64,000 nt of DNA from Robertkochia aurantiaca (GCF_020166495.1 NZ_JAINZS010000005.1:372001-436000), one strand, 5' to 3'; positions 1 to 10,827 are shown, counted from the stretch's first letter. Notes: generated from the letters alone by a model not told the origin. A program made the numbers and translations.

Positions 1-1295
1 CCGAAGCCGATAAGGTTCATGAGGTGATCGTGCATTATTCCGGAAAACCGAAAGAAGCCGTACGGGCTCCATGGGACGGAGGTATTTCCTGGGAGGAAGA
101 TAAGAACGGGAATCATTTCATCGCCACTTCCTGCCAGGGACTGGGTGCCAGCGTCTGGTGGCCCAATAAGGATCATATGTATGATGAAGTTGACAGCATG
201 AAGATCAGTGTCAGGGTTCCCGATAAGCTTATGAATGTTTCCAACGGAAGATTAACGAAAGTCACCGAACACTCCGACGATACCAAAACATGGAGCTGGT
301 ATGTTGACAACCCCATCAACAACTATGGGGTTAATGCGAACGTCGGTGATTATGTGACTTTTGGTGAAACCTACCAGGGCGAAAAGGGAGCGCTTGATAT
401 GCAGTATTATGTACTCAGCTATAACCTTGAAAAGGCCAGAGAACAATTCAAGCAGGCTCCCATGACCATTGAAGCTTTCGAACACTGGTTTGGCCCCTAC
501 CCCTTTTATGAAGATGGATTCAAACTGGTCGAAGTTCCCTATCTGGGTATGGAACACCAGAGCTCGGTGACCTATGGTAATGGCTACCAGAACGGATACC
601 TAGGTTCTGATCTTTCAGGTACCGGATGGGGACTGAAATTTGATTTTATCATCGTTCATGAAACGGGCCATGAGTGGTTCGCCAACAATATCACCTACAA
701 AGACATCGCTGATATGTGGATCCACGAAAGTTTTACCGCCTATTCAGAAGGGCTCTACCTGGAATACCACTTCGGCAAACAGGCTGGTGCAGAATATCTT
801 ATCGGCACCCGTGCAAACATAGCGAATAACCGTCCGATCATCGGGCCCTACGGAGTGAATAAAGAGGGATCGTCAGACATGTATCCTAAGGGTGCTAATA
901 TGTTACATACGCTCAGGCAGCTCATCGATGATGATGAAAAATGGAGGGCGATTCTCAGAGGTCTCAATGAAGAATTCTATCATCAGACGGTCACCAGCAG
1001 ACAGATCGAGAACTATATCAGTGAAAAAGCAGGAAAGGATCTCAGCGCATTTTTCGATCAGTACCTGCGTGATACCAGAATACCGATGCTCCAATACAGA
1101 ATAGAAGGCAACCGCCTGTTCTACCGCTATACCGATGTGGTAAAAGATTTCGACATGCCGGTAATGGTGAAGATCGACGAAGAAGAAAAATGGCTCTATC
1201 CTGATTCGACCTGGCAAAAGCTTAATAGCGAAAATGATATAAAAACCCTTCAGGTCGATCCTGATTTCTATATACGAAGCAGTAAGGTGGAATAA
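1..1295 (+). CDS. M1 family metallopeptidase (5' truncated by window)
   Basis: The frame is open from the left edge, so the true start lies outside the window. Numbering from the GTG codon at 24, the zinc site HETGHEWF is at residues 212-219, with the third ligand Glu235 in WIHESFTAY. The GxMEN-type exopeptidase loop reads GMEHQ (175-179), a variant seen in bacterial M1 relatives. M1 enzymes remove N-terminal residues from peptides; in Flavobacteria they are usually secreted or periplasmic. It is followed by two more genes for exported proteins. Family call is firm; substrate is unknown. Confidence 0.9.
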   Translation, partial: EADKVHEVIVHYSGKPKEAVRAPWDGGISWEEDKNGNHFIATSCQGLGASVWWPNKDHMYDEVDSMKISVRVPDKLMNVSNGRLTKVTEHSDDTKTWSWYVDNPINNYGVNANVGDYVTFGETYQGEKGALDMQYYVLSYNLEKAREQFKQAPMTIEAFEHWFGPYPFYEDGFKLVEVPYLGMEHQSSVTYGNGYQNGYLGSDLSGTGWGLKFDFIIVHETGHEWFANNITYKDIADMWIHESFTAYSEGLYLEYHFGKQAGAEYLIGTRANIANNRPIIGPYGVNKEGSSDMYPKGANMLHTLRQLIDDDEKWRAILRGLNEEFYHQTVTSRQIENYISEKAGKDLSAFFDQYLRDTRIPMLQYRIEGNRLFYRYTDVVKDFDMPVMVKIDEEEKWLYPDSTWQKLNSENDIKTLQVDPDFYIRSSKVE

Positions 1296-1387
1296 ACCCG
1301 GAGTGACGTTATTAACAAGCCTTTAAGAGTTCGTCTGTCAGTTTTATTTAATTTTAGACCTAATTCTAAGCTAACTTTCAAACCGTA

Positions 1388-4300
1388 ATGAAAAATCTAC
1401 TTGTGTTGGGGATGCTCCTGTCGTCCCTTTTTACCTTTTCACAGGAAATCAACAAAGAACTGTTTCAGGATCTGAAACCCCGTAACATAGGCCCCGGGGG
1501 AATGAGTGGCCGGGTTACTGCTATCGATGTGGTAACCGATGACCCCGATGTGATGTACGTAGGTACTGCTTCGGGCGGATTGTGGAAAAGCACCTCAGGA
1601 GGGGTTGACTGGAAACCGATTTTCGATGAGCAGCCTACTGCCTCGATCGGAGCGGTGGCCGTTCAGCAATCGAATCCTTCCGTAATCTGGGTGGGTACCG
1701 GTGAAGGTAACCCGAGAAACAGCCTTAACGGCGGTTACGGAGTCTACAAATCCCTGGATGGCGGTAAATCATGGACATCTATGGGACTTGAAGAAACCCG
1801 TCATATTCACCGGGTGATCATCGACCCCACCGATCCGAATACAGTATACGTAGGTGCTATCGGTTCTCCCTGGGGAGAGCATGAGCAGCGTGGGGTTTAC
1901 AAAACCACCGATGGGGGTAAAACCTGGAAAAAAGTACTCTATGTCAATGAAAGAACAGGTGCGGCCGATCTGGTTATGGACCCGACAAATCCGAATAAAT
2001 TATTTGCTGCCATGTGGGAACACAAGCGTGATCCGTGGTTTTTCAAATCAGGAGGTGAAGGCAGCGGTCTGTATGTGACTCATGACGGCGGTGAGACCTG
2101 GAAAGAACTCACCGAAAAAGACGGCCTGCCAAAGGGAGACCTGGGAAGAATAGGTATTGCGGTCTCCAAAAACAAGCCCAACATTGTTTATGCGCTCATC
2201 GAGTCGAAAAAAAATGCGCTGTATAAAAGCGAAGACGGTGGGTTCAACTGGAAGAAAATCAACGACAAGTCTGACATCGGAAACCGCCCGTTCTACTATT
2301 CTGAAATTTACGTAGACCCGGAGAATGAAAACCGTGTATTTTCGATTTTCACCTACGTGAACGTTTCACAAGACGGAGGAAAGAATTTCGAAGAATTGAT
2401 GCCCGCCTATGGTGTTGATAACGGGGTTCACCCTGACCACCATGCCTGGTGGATCCACCCTGAAGACGGAAGCTTCATGATAGACGGGAATGACGGGGGC
2501 TTAAACATCACGCGCGACGGAGGTAAGACCTGGCGTTTCGTAGGCAACCTGCCGGTAGCCCAGTTCTATCACATCAGCACCGATAACGATTATCCGTACC
2601 ACGTATATGGAGGTATGCAGGATAATGGTTCCTGGAAAGGTCCCGCCTATGTCTGGAAAGACCAGGGAATTCGCAACTCTTACTGGCAGGAGATCGCCTT
2701 TGGTGATGGATTTGATGTGGTGCCTGACCAAAAAGATCCAAGGTTCGGATTTGCAATGAGCCAGCAGGGTTATGTTTCACGTTATGATGCCGAAACCGGA
2801 AATAATTATACCGTGAGACCTACTCACCCCGATCCTGATGTGAGACTGCGTTTTAACTGGAACGCTGCTATCGGGCAGGATCCCTTTGATCCCAATACCA
2901 TATATTTCGGAAGCCAGTTCGTACACAAAAGCACTGACCTGGGACTCACCTGGGAAGTGATCTCTCCCGATCTGACCACAAATGATCCGGAAAAACAAAA
3001 GCAAAGCGAGAGTGGCGGACTGACGATCGATGCTACGGGTGCTGAAAATTATACCACCATACTGGTGATCGAACCCTCTCCCCTGGAGAAAGACATGCTT
3101 TGGACCGGTTCTGACGACGGTCGCGTACATTACACCACTGATGGTGGTGAAAACTGGACCGATGTTTCGAAGAACATCAAAGGATTGCCGGAGGGAAGCT
3201 GGATCGTTCAGATCAGGGCCAGTAAATACAACAAGGGCGAAGCCCTGCTCGTAGCCAATGACTACAGAAGATACAACTACACACCCTATGCCTACAGAAC
3301 CACCAATTACGGGAAATCGTGGGAACGCATCGTCGATGAAGAAGATGTTCATGGGTATGCATTGTCGATCATACAGGACCCGGCAGAGCCAAACCTGATG
3401 TTCCTCGGAACCGACGACGGGCTGTATGTATCATTCGACCGTGCTGAAAACTGGCAAAAGTGGACCAACGGATATCCTACCGTTTCAACCAAAGACCTGG
3501 CCGTACAGGAAAGAGAAGGTGATCTGGTTATAGGAACCTTCGGTCGTGCCGCATGGGTACTTGATGATCTTAACCCTTTACGCACCATTGCAGCAGACAA
3601 AGAACTCTTAAGCTCAACTCTGGCTCTCTTTGATCCGCCGACAGCCTACCAGGCTTCCTACCAGCAACCCACGGGAAGCCGTTTCGGAGCTGATGCCTTG
3701 TTCCAGGGTGAAAATAAGCGACGCGGAGCCATGATCACTTACCTGCTTAATAAGAAAAAGGCAGATACTGATAAAGCAGAGGACGAAACCTCAGGGGATG
3801 AATCTGAAGAAGAAATGAAAGAAAAAGAGGTGAAATGGGACTCGCTGACCCTTAATATCTATGACGGAGAGCGACTCATAAGAACCCTTAAAGAGAAAGC
3901 TCCGAAAGAGAACGGTTTTCATCGTACGTACTGGTACATGAATGAAAAAGGAGCTGATTATCCTTCCAGAAGTCTCAGAGAACGCAGAAGAGAGCCTTCA
4001 GGTGTTGACGTACTTCCCGGAACCTATCGCCTGGAAATGATCTATGGAGATCAGACTGCTACCAGTAGCATCACTGTGAAATCAGACCCCAGAATCGAGT
4101 ACCGCAAAGAAGACCTCATCGAGGTTTATAATGCAGGTAAAAAGATAGAAGGGTGGACTCAGACCGCGGCAGATGCCGTAAGACAACTGGCAGAAAGCAA
4201 ACAGGCCGCCAATACGCTGAAATCAAGATTTAAAGCAAAAGACAAAGAAGCGTTCAAAGCTCAGATAGACAGCTCAGAGGCGATCGTGAAGGAGATCGAC

Positions 4301-4591
4301 AAGCTGCTGGCCATCTATCTCGGTGAAGTGGATGAGAGACAAGGTATCACCAGAAGTCAGGAGCCTAACGTTACCAACCGTCTGAGTCTGGCAAGCCGTT
4401 ATGTACAAAGCAGAAAGACCGGAGTAACCGCCACTGAAGAGCAGCTTATGCAACAAGCCAAAAATGAACTTGATGCGGCTCTGGAAAAAACCAATGCCTT
4501 CTACCAAAACGAATGGCCGGCTTATGAAAAGGCGATGAAGGCGGTTGAAATTTCACCGTTCAAAGAAACCAAAACATTTACGGCTGAATAG
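1388..4591 (+). CDS. Secreted BNR/VPS10-like beta-propeller protein
   Basis: This is a 1067-residue protein with a signal peptide (first 19 residues, ending TFSQ). It carries many BNR/Asp-box repeats: LDGGKSW, TDGGKTW, HDGGETW, EDGGFNW, RDGGKTW and TDGGENW across residues 100-600. These build sortilin/sialidase-like propellers. A charged region near residues 800-830 is followed by a helical C-terminal third. Such proteins are common exported proteins of Bacteroidota, annotated as WD40/YVTN/BNR-repeat or glycosyl hydrolase-like, with no firm enzymatic role. It lies 30 bp upstream of an S9 peptidase gene, probably in one transcript. Confidence 0.85.
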   Translation: MKNLLVLGMLLSSLFTFSQEINKELFQDLKPRNIGPGGMSGRVTAIDVVTDDPDVMYVGTASGGLWKSTSGGVDWKPIFDEQPTASIGAVAVQQSNPSVIWVGTGEGNPRNSLNGGYGVYKSLDGGKSWTSMGLEETRHIHRVIIDPTDPNTVYVGAIGSPWGEHEQRGVYKTTDGGKTWKKVLYVNERTGAADLVMDPTNPNKLFAAMWEHKRDPWFFKSGGEGSGLYVTHDGGETWKELTEKDGLPKGDLGRIGIAVSKNKPNIVYALIESKKNALYKSEDGGFNWKKINDKSDIGNRPFYYSEIYVDPENENRVFSIFTYVNVSQDGGKNFEELMPAYGVDNGVHPDHHAWWIHPEDGSFMIDGNDGGLNITRDGGKTWRFVGNLPVAQFYHISTDNDYPYHVYGGMQDNGSWKGPAYVWKDQGIRNSYWQEIAFGDGFDVVPDQKDPRFGFAMSQQGYVSRYDAETGNNYTVRPTHPDPDVRLRFNWNAAIGQDPFDPNTIYFGSQFVHKSTDLGLTWEVISPDLTTNDPEKQKQSESGGLTIDATGAENYTTILVIEPSPLEKDMLWTGSDDGRVHYTTDGGENWTDVSKNIKGLPEGSWIVQIRASKYNKGEALLVANDYRRYNYTPYAYRTTNYGKSWERIVDEEDVHGYALSIIQDPAEPNLMFLGTDDGLYVSFDRAENWQKWTNGYPTVSTKDLAVQEREGDLVIGTFGRAAWVLDDLNPLRTIAADKELLSSTLALFDPPTAYQASYQQPTGSRFGADALFQGENKRRGAMITYLLNKKKADTDKAEDETSGDESEEEMKEKEVKWDSLTLNIYDGERLIRTLKEKAPKENGFHRTYWYMNEKGADYPSRSLRERRREPSGVDVLPGTYRLEMIYGDQTATSSITVKSDPRIEYRKEDLIEVYNAGKKIEGWTQTAADAVRQLAESKQAANTLKSRFKAKDKEAFKAQIDSSEAIVKEIDKLLAIYLGEVDERQGITRSQEPNVTNRLSLASRYVQSRKTGVTATEEQLMQQAKNELDAALEKTNAFYQNEWPAYEKAMKAVEISPFKETKTFTAE

Positions 4592-4621
4592 AAGGCCGAA
4601 ACCAACCAAAAACCGATTAAA

Positions 4622-6562
4622 ATGATCAAAAACACCGCAATTTTCATAATGGCAGCCACCCTTCTGGGCGGCTGCCGTTCTGATAAAGACAATTCAGTGC
4701 CGGAAGATGCTGAAGTCGCAAAATATTCCATAGAGCAGTTCATGGATAACGAGAATGCCTGGCCTAACGGCTATTCACCTGATCTCTCGACCGTACTTGT
4801 CACCAGCAATCGCTCCGGTATCTTTAACATGTACACGGTTCCTGCCGAAGGAGGAGAATTACAGCCTGTAACCCAGTCAGACAGTGCCTCAGTATGGGGA
4901 ATTTCATATTTCCCGAATGACAAAAGGATACTGTTCAGAATGGATGACAACGGAGATGAAGTATACAAACTCTTTGTTAAAGACAGTTCGGGCATTAAAC
5001 GCCTCACTCCTGCAGAAAATGTGCGTACCACCTTCTACGGCTGGTCACAGGACGGCGATTCATTCTTTTACCAAAGCAATGAAAGAGACAGCAGGTACAT
5101 GGACCTGTACGAAATGGATGCCCAAACATTTGAAAGTCGTTTGATCTACGAAGTTAAAGATGGTTTCGAGGCTGCCGATCTTTCACCAGACAAGCAGTTC
5201 CTTTCATTGGTCAAGCCGGTTAACACCAACGATACAGACCTCTTCATTCTGAACCTGGAAACCGGAGAGCAAAAGCAGATCAACGAGTCCCTGTCAGGGA
5301 ATTATTCTCAGGACTTCGGGCCTGAAGGTGAGTGGTTCTATTACACCACCGACGAAGGTGCTGAATTCAGCTACCTGATGCGGTACAACCTGAAGACCGG
5401 CGAAAAGGAGAAGGTAGCCGAAAAAGACTGGGATATCATGAACTTTTATTTCACCCACGACGGAAAGTACCGGGTGATGATGATCAATGAAGATGCAAAA
5501 AACACCCTGGAGGTCACCGATAATAAAACAGGAGATCAAATAGCCTTTCCTGAATTTCAAAACGCATACGTGGCAAATATCTCGTTCTCCAGAGATGAAA
5601 GCAAAGCGCTTCTTAGCGTAGGAGGTTCGCATACTCCGACCAATGCATACTCGTATTCGCTGGAAAACCGGGAACTACACAAATTAACCGAGGTACTTAA
5701 TCCTGAAATTGAGGCAGATGATCTGGTTCGTTCAGAAGTGGTTCGATTCCGATCATTCGATTCTCTTGAAATCCCTGCCATCTACTATGAGCCCAAACAG
5801 GCTTCAGTAGAAAATAAGGTTCCTGCCCTGGTATGGGTTCACGGAGGCCCCGGCGGACAATCGAGACAGAACTTCAGCGCATTCATTCAGTACCTTGTCA
5901 ATCACGGTTATGCCGTGCTTGCCGTTAATAATCGTGGCAGCAGCGGATACGGAAAGACCTTCTATCAGATGGATGATCAGAATCATGGCGACAAGGATCT
6001 GAAAGACTGTATCGCCGGTAAAGACTGGCTGGCCCAGCAGGACGTTATAAACCCTGATCAGATCGGAATCATTGGTGGATCGTACGGAGGGTATATGACC
6101 ATGGCGGCACTGACCTATGCACCTGACGAGTTCGAGGCAGGGGTCAATCTTTTCGGCGTAACCAATTGGATCAGAACCCTGAAAAGCATCCCGCCATGGT
6201 GGGAATCATTTAAAGACGCCCTGTATAAAGAACTCGGTGACCCGTATAGTGCCGATTCAGTGAGACTGCGGGAAATATCTCCCCTCTTTCATACCGATAA
6301 GGTGAAAAAACCGCTTATCGTACTTCAGGGAGCAAAAGATCCACGGGTACTACAGGTTGAATCAGATGAGATCGTTGAAGGAGTCAGAGCTAATGGGGTA
6401 CCTGTAGAATATGTGCTTTTCGAAGATGAAGGTCATGGTTTTGCCAAGAAGGAAAATCAAATCAAAGCCTATGAGAGCATCTTGAAATTCCTGAACACCC
6501 ATTTGAAAAAAGAAAGCGATGATCCTGATATGACCGAACAAAAGGATGTATCAGCCAATTGA
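4622..6562 (+). CDS. S9 family prolyl oligopeptidase, lipoprotein
   Basis: A 646-residue protein with a lipoprotein-type signal (TLLGGCRS, Cys18). A propeller-like N-terminal half is followed by an alpha/beta-hydrolase peptidase domain. The nucleophile is Ser487 in GGSYGGYM, with Asp573 (GAKDPRV) and His605 (DEGHGF) completing the triad. S9 enzymes cleave short peptides, often after proline (DPP-IV/acylaminoacyl peptidase type). It probably acts in the periplasm or on the membrane, with the upstream M1 peptidase, in peptide use. An intrinsic terminator follows directly. Confidence 0.92.
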   Translation: MIKNTAIFIMAATLLGGCRSDKDNSVPEDAEVAKYSIEQFMDNENAWPNGYSPDLSTVLVTSNRSGIFNMYTVPAEGGELQPVTQSDSASVWGISYFPNDKRILFRMDDNGDEVYKLFVKDSSGIKRLTPAENVRTTFYGWSQDGDSFFYQSNERDSRYMDLYEMDAQTFESRLIYEVKDGFEAADLSPDKQFLSLVKPVNTNDTDLFILNLETGEQKQINESLSGNYSQDFGPEGEWFYYTTDEGAEFSYLMRYNLKTGEKEKVAEKDWDIMNFYFTHDGKYRVMMINEDAKNTLEVTDNKTGDQIAFPEFQNAYVANISFSRDESKALLSVGGSHTPTNAYSYSLENRELHKLTEVLNPEIEADDLVRSEVVRFRSFDSLEIPAIYYEPKQASVENKVPALVWVHGGPGGQSRQNFSAFIQYLVNHGYAVLAVNNRGSSGYGKTFYQMDDQNHGDKDLKDCIAGKDWLAQQDVINPDQIGIIGGSYGGYMTMAALTYAPDEFEAGVNLFGVTNWIRTLKSIPPWWESFKDALYKELGDPYSADSVRLREISPLFHTDKVKKPLIVLQGAKDPRVLQVESDEIVEGVRANGVPVEYVLFEDEGHGFAKKENQIKAYESILKFLNTHLKKESDDPDMTEQKDVSAN

Positions 6563-6583
6563 TCAACAATTATAGTATTTCAT

Positions 6584-6620
6584 AAATTCCTGTTCAGCTT
6601 TTGCGGACAGGAATTTTTTT
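6584..6620 (+). terminator. Intrinsic terminator after S9 peptidase
   Basis: A 10-bp stem AAATTCCTGT / ACAGGAATTT (6584-6593 and 6607-6616) is followed by a T run. It closes the 1388-6562 unit. Confidence 0.85.
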
Positions 6621-6634
6621 TAAACACCTCATTT

Positions 6635-7324
6635 ATGCAACAAAATTTCACCATCACTCTTATTACCCTGATAGCCATAACCTGCTTGTCTTCGACGCTG
6701 TTTGCCCAGGAACGGGGCGATGAGAACTGGGGCGCCTGGTACATGTATTTCGGAACGAATAAGATCGCTGAAAAATGGAGTATTCATACCGAAGCCCAGT
6801 TTCGCTATTACGAAGTCACCACCAATTTCAATCAGATGCTGCTTCGTACGGGAATGAACTATCATATCTCTGACAACGCCATTGCCACCCTGGGTTATGC
6901 GTTTATCGAAACCGACCTGCTTTTTGAAGAATTTCAGGGAGAACCCAACAGTCTTGAAAACAGGATTTTTGAACAGTTCATTCTTAAGAATGAAGTTGGG
7001 AATTTCGCTTTTGAACACCGCTACCGGCTGGAACAACGCTTCCTGCACCTGAACGAGGTCAACGAGACACAGCATCGTGCGAGATACCGGCTCCTTTTGA
7101 CATATCCGCTTGATGATCAATGGTTCCTGTCGGCATATGATGAAATATTTATTAACTTACAGGATCCCATTTTCAATCAGAATCGTCTGTTTGCTGCACT
7201 GGGATACAAAATTAAAGACAACCTGAATGTGCAGTTGGGTTATTTGAAAAATCACTTCTCAGGTATCGATTTTGATCGCCTTCAGCTGGCCGTATTTTTC
7301 AATACCGATTTCACCAAAAATTAA
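6635..7324 (+). CDS. DUF2490 family outer-membrane protein
   Basis: A 229-residue protein with a signal peptide ending SSTLFAQ. Alternating aromatic beta-strands (GAWYMYFGTNKI, EAQFRYYEVTT, HRYRLEQRF) and a terminal strand ending in FFNTDF suit a small beta-barrel. The pattern matches DUF2490, widespread in Bacteroidota and of unknown function. The next gene starts 6 bp later, so the two are probably co-transcribed. Confidence 0.8.
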   Translation: MQQNFTITLITLIAITCLSSTLFAQERGDENWGAWYMYFGTNKIAEKWSIHTEAQFRYYEVTTNFNQMLLRTGMNYHISDNAIATLGYAFIETDLLFEEFQGEPNSLENRIFEQFILKNEVGNFAFEHRYRLEQRFLHLNEVNETQHRARYRLLLTYPLDDQWFLSAYDEIFINLQDPIFNQNRLFAALGYKIKDNLNVQLGYLKNHFSGIDFDRLQLAVFFNTDFTKN

Positions 7325-7329
7325 AGTCT

Positions 7330-8550
7330 ATGCCTCCTAAAGTCATCAGGTTCAAAAACAGGAACGGTGCTGAACTCTCCGGCAGACTCGAGTTGCCTGC
7401 AGACCGTCACCCGCACAGTTACGCCATTTTCGCACATTGCTTCACCTGTACAAAGAACCTTACAGCCGTAAGAAATATCAGTAGGGCACTCAACTCTTTT
7501 GGTTTTGGTGTCTTACGATTTGATTTCACCGGTCTAGGTGACAGCGAGGGTGATTTCAGCGAAAGCGATTTCTCAGGAAACATCTCAGACCTTATAGCGG
7601 CCTCAGACTTTCTTCAAAAAGAATTTATGGCGCCCAGACTGCTGATAGGCCATTCCCTTGGTGGTGCAGCCGCCATTTATGCCGCTGCAAAACTGGATAA
7701 TATCGAAGCCGTCGCAAGTATCGCCGCTCCTTCAAGTCCTGATCACGTTATAAATCTCTTCAGGGAAGACCTCGGTGAGATCGAAAAAAAAGGAAAGGCC
7801 GATGTGAATATCGGAGGACGGAATTTTACGATCAAAAAAGAATTTCTTGAAGATCTCAGGTCGGTTTCCATGCCTGATGTATTGAAGAAATTGAGAAAGC
7901 CTTTATTATTGCTTCACTCCCCTCAGGATACCATTGTAAGCATTGAAAATGCAAAAGCGATCTATGAAGCTGCCTTTCACCCGAAAAGCTTCATCTCTTT
8001 AGACGGAGCTGATCACTTACTTACCGATATTGAGGACTCAGCCTATACCGGGAACGTGATCGCTGAATGGGCGGCCAGGTACATAGATTATCCTAAAGAA
8101 CCGGAGATCAGTTCCAGGCATGAGGTAGTGGCCCGCCTTGAAGCCGAGAACAAATTCACGACCACCATGAAGCTGGGACGACATTATATCACAGCCGATG
8201 AGCCTGTATCGGTGGGTGGAAATGATTTCGGCCCTACCCCCTATGACTTCCTCTCGGCGAGTCTTGCCTCCTGTACGGCCATGACCGTTAAAATGTATAC
8301 CGACCGAAAGAAGTGGCCGCTGGAAAGCATCGAAGTGCATGTGAGTTATTCCAGGGAGCATAAAAAAGATTCTCAGGAAGCAGAATCGGGAAAAAACCCT
8401 CAGATCGATGTGTTCGAAAGGGAGATCATTGTAAAGGGCATCACCGACAAAGCACAGCTTGATAAAATCCTGGAGATCGCCGATAAATGTCCGGTTCACC
8501 GCACGTTGCACTCAGATAATGCTGTAAAAACAAGACTTGTCGAAGATTGA
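7330..8550 (+). CDS. Bifunctional alpha/beta hydrolase / OsmC protein
   Basis: A 406-residue two-domain fusion. Residues 1-250 form an alpha/beta hydrolase with nucleophile Ser109 in GHSLGG and a late His in the DGADHLL motif. Residues 265-406 form an OsmC/Ohr-type domain with both redox cysteines, Cys315 (ASCTAMT) and Cys387 (DKCPVH), which reduce organic hydroperoxides by thiol chemistry. The fusion is a known architecture in Bacteroidota and Proteobacteria. A Cu/Zn SOD gene follows, which suggests an oxidative-stress neighbourhood. Confidence 0.9.
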   Translation: MPPKVIRFKNRNGAELSGRLELPADRHPHSYAIFAHCFTCTKNLTAVRNISRALNSFGFGVLRFDFTGLGDSEGDFSESDFSGNISDLIAASDFLQKEFMAPRLLIGHSLGGAAAIYAAAKLDNIEAVASIAAPSSPDHVINLFREDLGEIEKKGKADVNIGGRNFTIKKEFLEDLRSVSMPDVLKKLRKPLLLLHSPQDTIVSIENAKAIYEAAFHPKSFISLDGADHLLTDIEDSAYTGNVIAEWAARYIDYPKEPEISSRHEVVARLEAENKFTTTMKLGRHYITADEPVSVGGNDFGPTPYDFLSASLASCTAMTVKMYTDRKKWPLESIEVHVSYSREHKKDSQEAESGKNPQIDVFEREIIVKGITDKAQLDKILEIADKCPVHRTLHSDNAVKTRLVED

Positions 8551-8607
8551 TATTTTGCAGGTATTGGCAGACTTACTATCTTAGTATGAAACAATTAAAA
8601 CACCAAC

Positions 8608-9213
8608 ATGAAAAGAATCATAGGAATAACAGCCATTGCAGCGATGTTAGCAATGACATCCTGCAAGGGAAAAGAAGAAAAGAAAGACGAATTACCCGCT
8701 GAAGACACCATGACCACCGAATCTGCAGCCACCGAAGGCAAGATGGGAATGGAGGATACCAAAAAGGTGACCGTTGAAATGATGTCTAAGAGCGGTAGTG
8801 ATGTCAAGGGTAATGTGGTATTCACCCAGGAAAACGGAGAGGTTAATATGACCGCTGTTTTTGACGGTCTTGAGCCCGGGGAACATGCCATTCACCTGCA
8901 TGAGGAAGCCGACTGTTCAGCAGACGACGCTACCTCGACAGGTGGCCACTGGAATCCGACCTATGCTCAGCACGGAAAATGGGGTGATGCCGAAGGTTAC
9001 CACAAAGGTGACATCGGAAACTTTACAGCAGATGAGAACGGAAACGGAACCATCACCTTTGAAACAGATGAATGGTGTATCGGATGCGGCGACACCAACA
9101 AGGATATTCTTGGTAAGGCCGTGATCGTTCACCAGGGAACCGATGACTTCACTTCGCAACCAAGTGGCGCTGCAGGTGCCCGTGTAAGTTGTGGTGGCGT
9201 GATCATGGAATAA
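8608..9213 (+). CDS. Cu/Zn superoxide dismutase family lipoprotein
   Basis: A 201-residue protein with a lipoprotein signal (LAMTSCKGK) and an acidic linker. The SOD domain holds the copper ligands in AIHLHEEADC and GGHWNP, a zinc-loop His (AQHGKWGD), and conserved cysteines including the late VSCGG. It would dismutate periplasmic superoxide to oxygen and hydrogen peroxide. A bidirectional terminator follows. Confidence 0.9.
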   Translation: MKRIIGITAIAAMLAMTSCKGKEEKKDELPAEDTMTTESAATEGKMGMEDTKKVTVEMMSKSGSDVKGNVVFTQENGEVNMTAVFDGLEPGEHAIHLHEEADCSADDATSTGGHWNPTYAQHGKWGDAEGYHKGDIGNFTADENGNGTITFETDEWCIGCGDTNKDILGKAVIVHQGTDDFTSQPSGAAGARVSCGGVIME

Positions 9214-9242
9214 TACAGTAACCAACCACTTTTTTATAAAGG

Positions 9243-9280
9243 AAGGTCCGGAACGCCTGAGCGCATTCCGGACCTTTTGT
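9243..9280. terminator. Bidirectional intrinsic terminator
   Basis: An 11-bp perfect stem AAGGTCCGGAA / TTCCGGACCTT flanks a 12-nt loop, with a T run on the plus side and A residues upstream. It separates the convergent SOD and carboxylase genes. Confidence 0.85.
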
Positions 9281-9282
9281 TA

Positions 9283-10824
9283 TTACAGGGGGATGTTACC
9301 GTGTTTTCTGTCGGGTCTGTCTACCTTTTTATTTTCAAGCATGCTAAAACCCTTCAATAACTTACGGCGGGTATCTTTCGGGTGGATCACCTCATCTATG
9401 AAGCCCCGGCGAGCAGCCCGGTAGGGATTTGCGAATTTTTCGGCATATTCCTTTTCCTTTTCGGCCAGTTTCGCCTCTGCATCATCGGCAGCCTTGATCT
9501 CTTTTCTGAAAATGATCTCACTGGCACCCTTTGCTCCCATCACGGCGATCTCGGCTGAAGGCCAGGCAAAGTTCAGATCAGCTCCTATATGTTTTGAATT
9601 CATCACATCATAAGCCCCTCCGTATGCCTTTCTAGTAATGACGGTGACCTTGGGAACCGTAGCTTCACTAAGGGCATATAACAATTTTGCTCCATGAACG
9701 ATAATCCCGTTCCATTCCTGGTCGGTACCGGGCAGAAACCCCGGAACATCAACCAGTACCAGTAAAGGAATATTAAAGCAATCGCAAAAACGGGCGAAAC
9801 GCGCTCCCTTCACAGAGCTTTCAACATCCAGTACACCCGCCAGGTGCATGGGCTGATTGGCAATAATACCGATGCTGCGGCCACCCAGGCGTGCAAATCC
9901 GGTAATGATATTCTGGGCAAAATCCTTATGGATCTCATAAAAGCTTTCCCGGTCGATGATCTCGCTGATCACCGAATGCATATCATATGGCTTGTTCGGA
10001 TTATCAGGTATGAGTTCAGTAAGCTTTTCACGTATTTCCTCCGCAGGTTCGAACGGATATTTTTCCGGCTTCTCCTTATTGCTCTGTGGCATGTAAGAGA
10101 TCAGTCTTTTAATCTTTTCCAGGCAATCCACATCGTTGGTGGCCGTTAGATGTGCCACCCCTGATTTACTAGCGTGGGTTTGGGCACCACCCAGTTCTTC
10201 GGCTGTGACCGTCTCGTTGGTCACCGTCTTTACCACATTGGGCCCGGTTACGAACATATAACTCGAGTTTTCGACCATAATAGTGAAATCGGTCATAGCC
10301 GGTGAATATACCGCTCCTCCCGCACAAGGCCCCATGATGGCTGAGATCTGAGGTATCACACCCGAGGCCTGCACGTTGCGGTGAAAGATATCTGCATATC
10401 CTCCTAAAGAGCGCACTCCTTCCTGAATACGGGCACCCCCTGAGTCATTCAGCCCGATGAGGGGCGCACCCACTTTTACAGCCATATCCATGACCTTACA
10501 GATCTTTTCTGCATGGGTCTCTGAAAGAGCACCACCAAATACCGTAAAGTCCTGGGCATAAATATAAATGAGCCTCCCTTCGACAGTACCGTAACCGGTC
10601 ACGACACCATCGCCGTAATACTGCTCATTTTCCATTCCGAAGTCTGTGGTACGGTGAGTGACCAGGATCCCCATCTCCTCGAAAGATCCTTCGTCGAGCA
10701 GGTATTCGATTCGTTCCCGTGCTGTTAATTTTTTCTTTTTATGCTGCTTGGCGATGCGTTCTTCACCACCGCCTAGTTTTGCTTCAGCTATTCTTTTATT
10801 TAATTCTTCTATTTTTTCCTGCAT
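9283..10824 (-). CDS. Acyl-CoA carboxylase, carboxyltransferase (beta) subunit
   Basis: A 513-residue carboxyltransferase of the PccB/MmdA type. The N-terminal half holds [14 protein letters not shown] and [12 protein letters not shown] (acyl-CoA binding oxyanion loops). The C-terminal half holds [16 protein letters not shown] and [11 protein letters not shown], the biotin-side motifs. It transfers the carboxyl group from biotin to an acyl-CoA, most likely propionyl-CoA. It is the last gene of a three-gene minus-strand operon, 3 bp after the biotin carboxylase. Confidence 0.93.
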   Translation of the reverse strand: MQEKIEELNKRIAEAKLGGGEERIAKQHKKKKLTARERIEYLLDEGSFEEMGILVTHRTTDFGMENEQYYGDGVVTGYGTVEGRLIYIYAQDFTVFGGALSETHAEKICKVMDMAVKVGAPLIGLNDSGGARIQEGVRSLGGYADIFHRNVQASGVIPQISAIMGPCAGGAVYSPAMTDFTIMVENSSYMFVTGPNVVKTVTNETVTAEELGGAQTHASKSGVAHLTATNDVDCLEKIKRLISYMPQSNKEKPEKYPFEPAEEIREKLTELIPDNPNKPYDMHSVISEIIDRESFYEIHKDFAQNIITGFARLGGRSIGIIANQPMHLAGVLDVESSVKGARFARFCDCFNIPLLVLVDVPGFLPGTDQEWNGIIVHGAKLLYALSEATVPKVTVITRKAYGGAYDVMNSKHIGADLNFAWPSAEIAVMGAKGASEIIFRKEIKAADDAEAKLAEKEKEYAEKFANPYRAARRGFIDEVIHPKDTRRKLLKGFSMLENKKVDRPDRKHGNIPL

Positions 10825-10827
10825 GAT

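Noticed and set aside
2777-3352. A 191-codon minus-strand frame
   Set aside because: Shadow of the BNR-repeat protein gene on the opposite strand.
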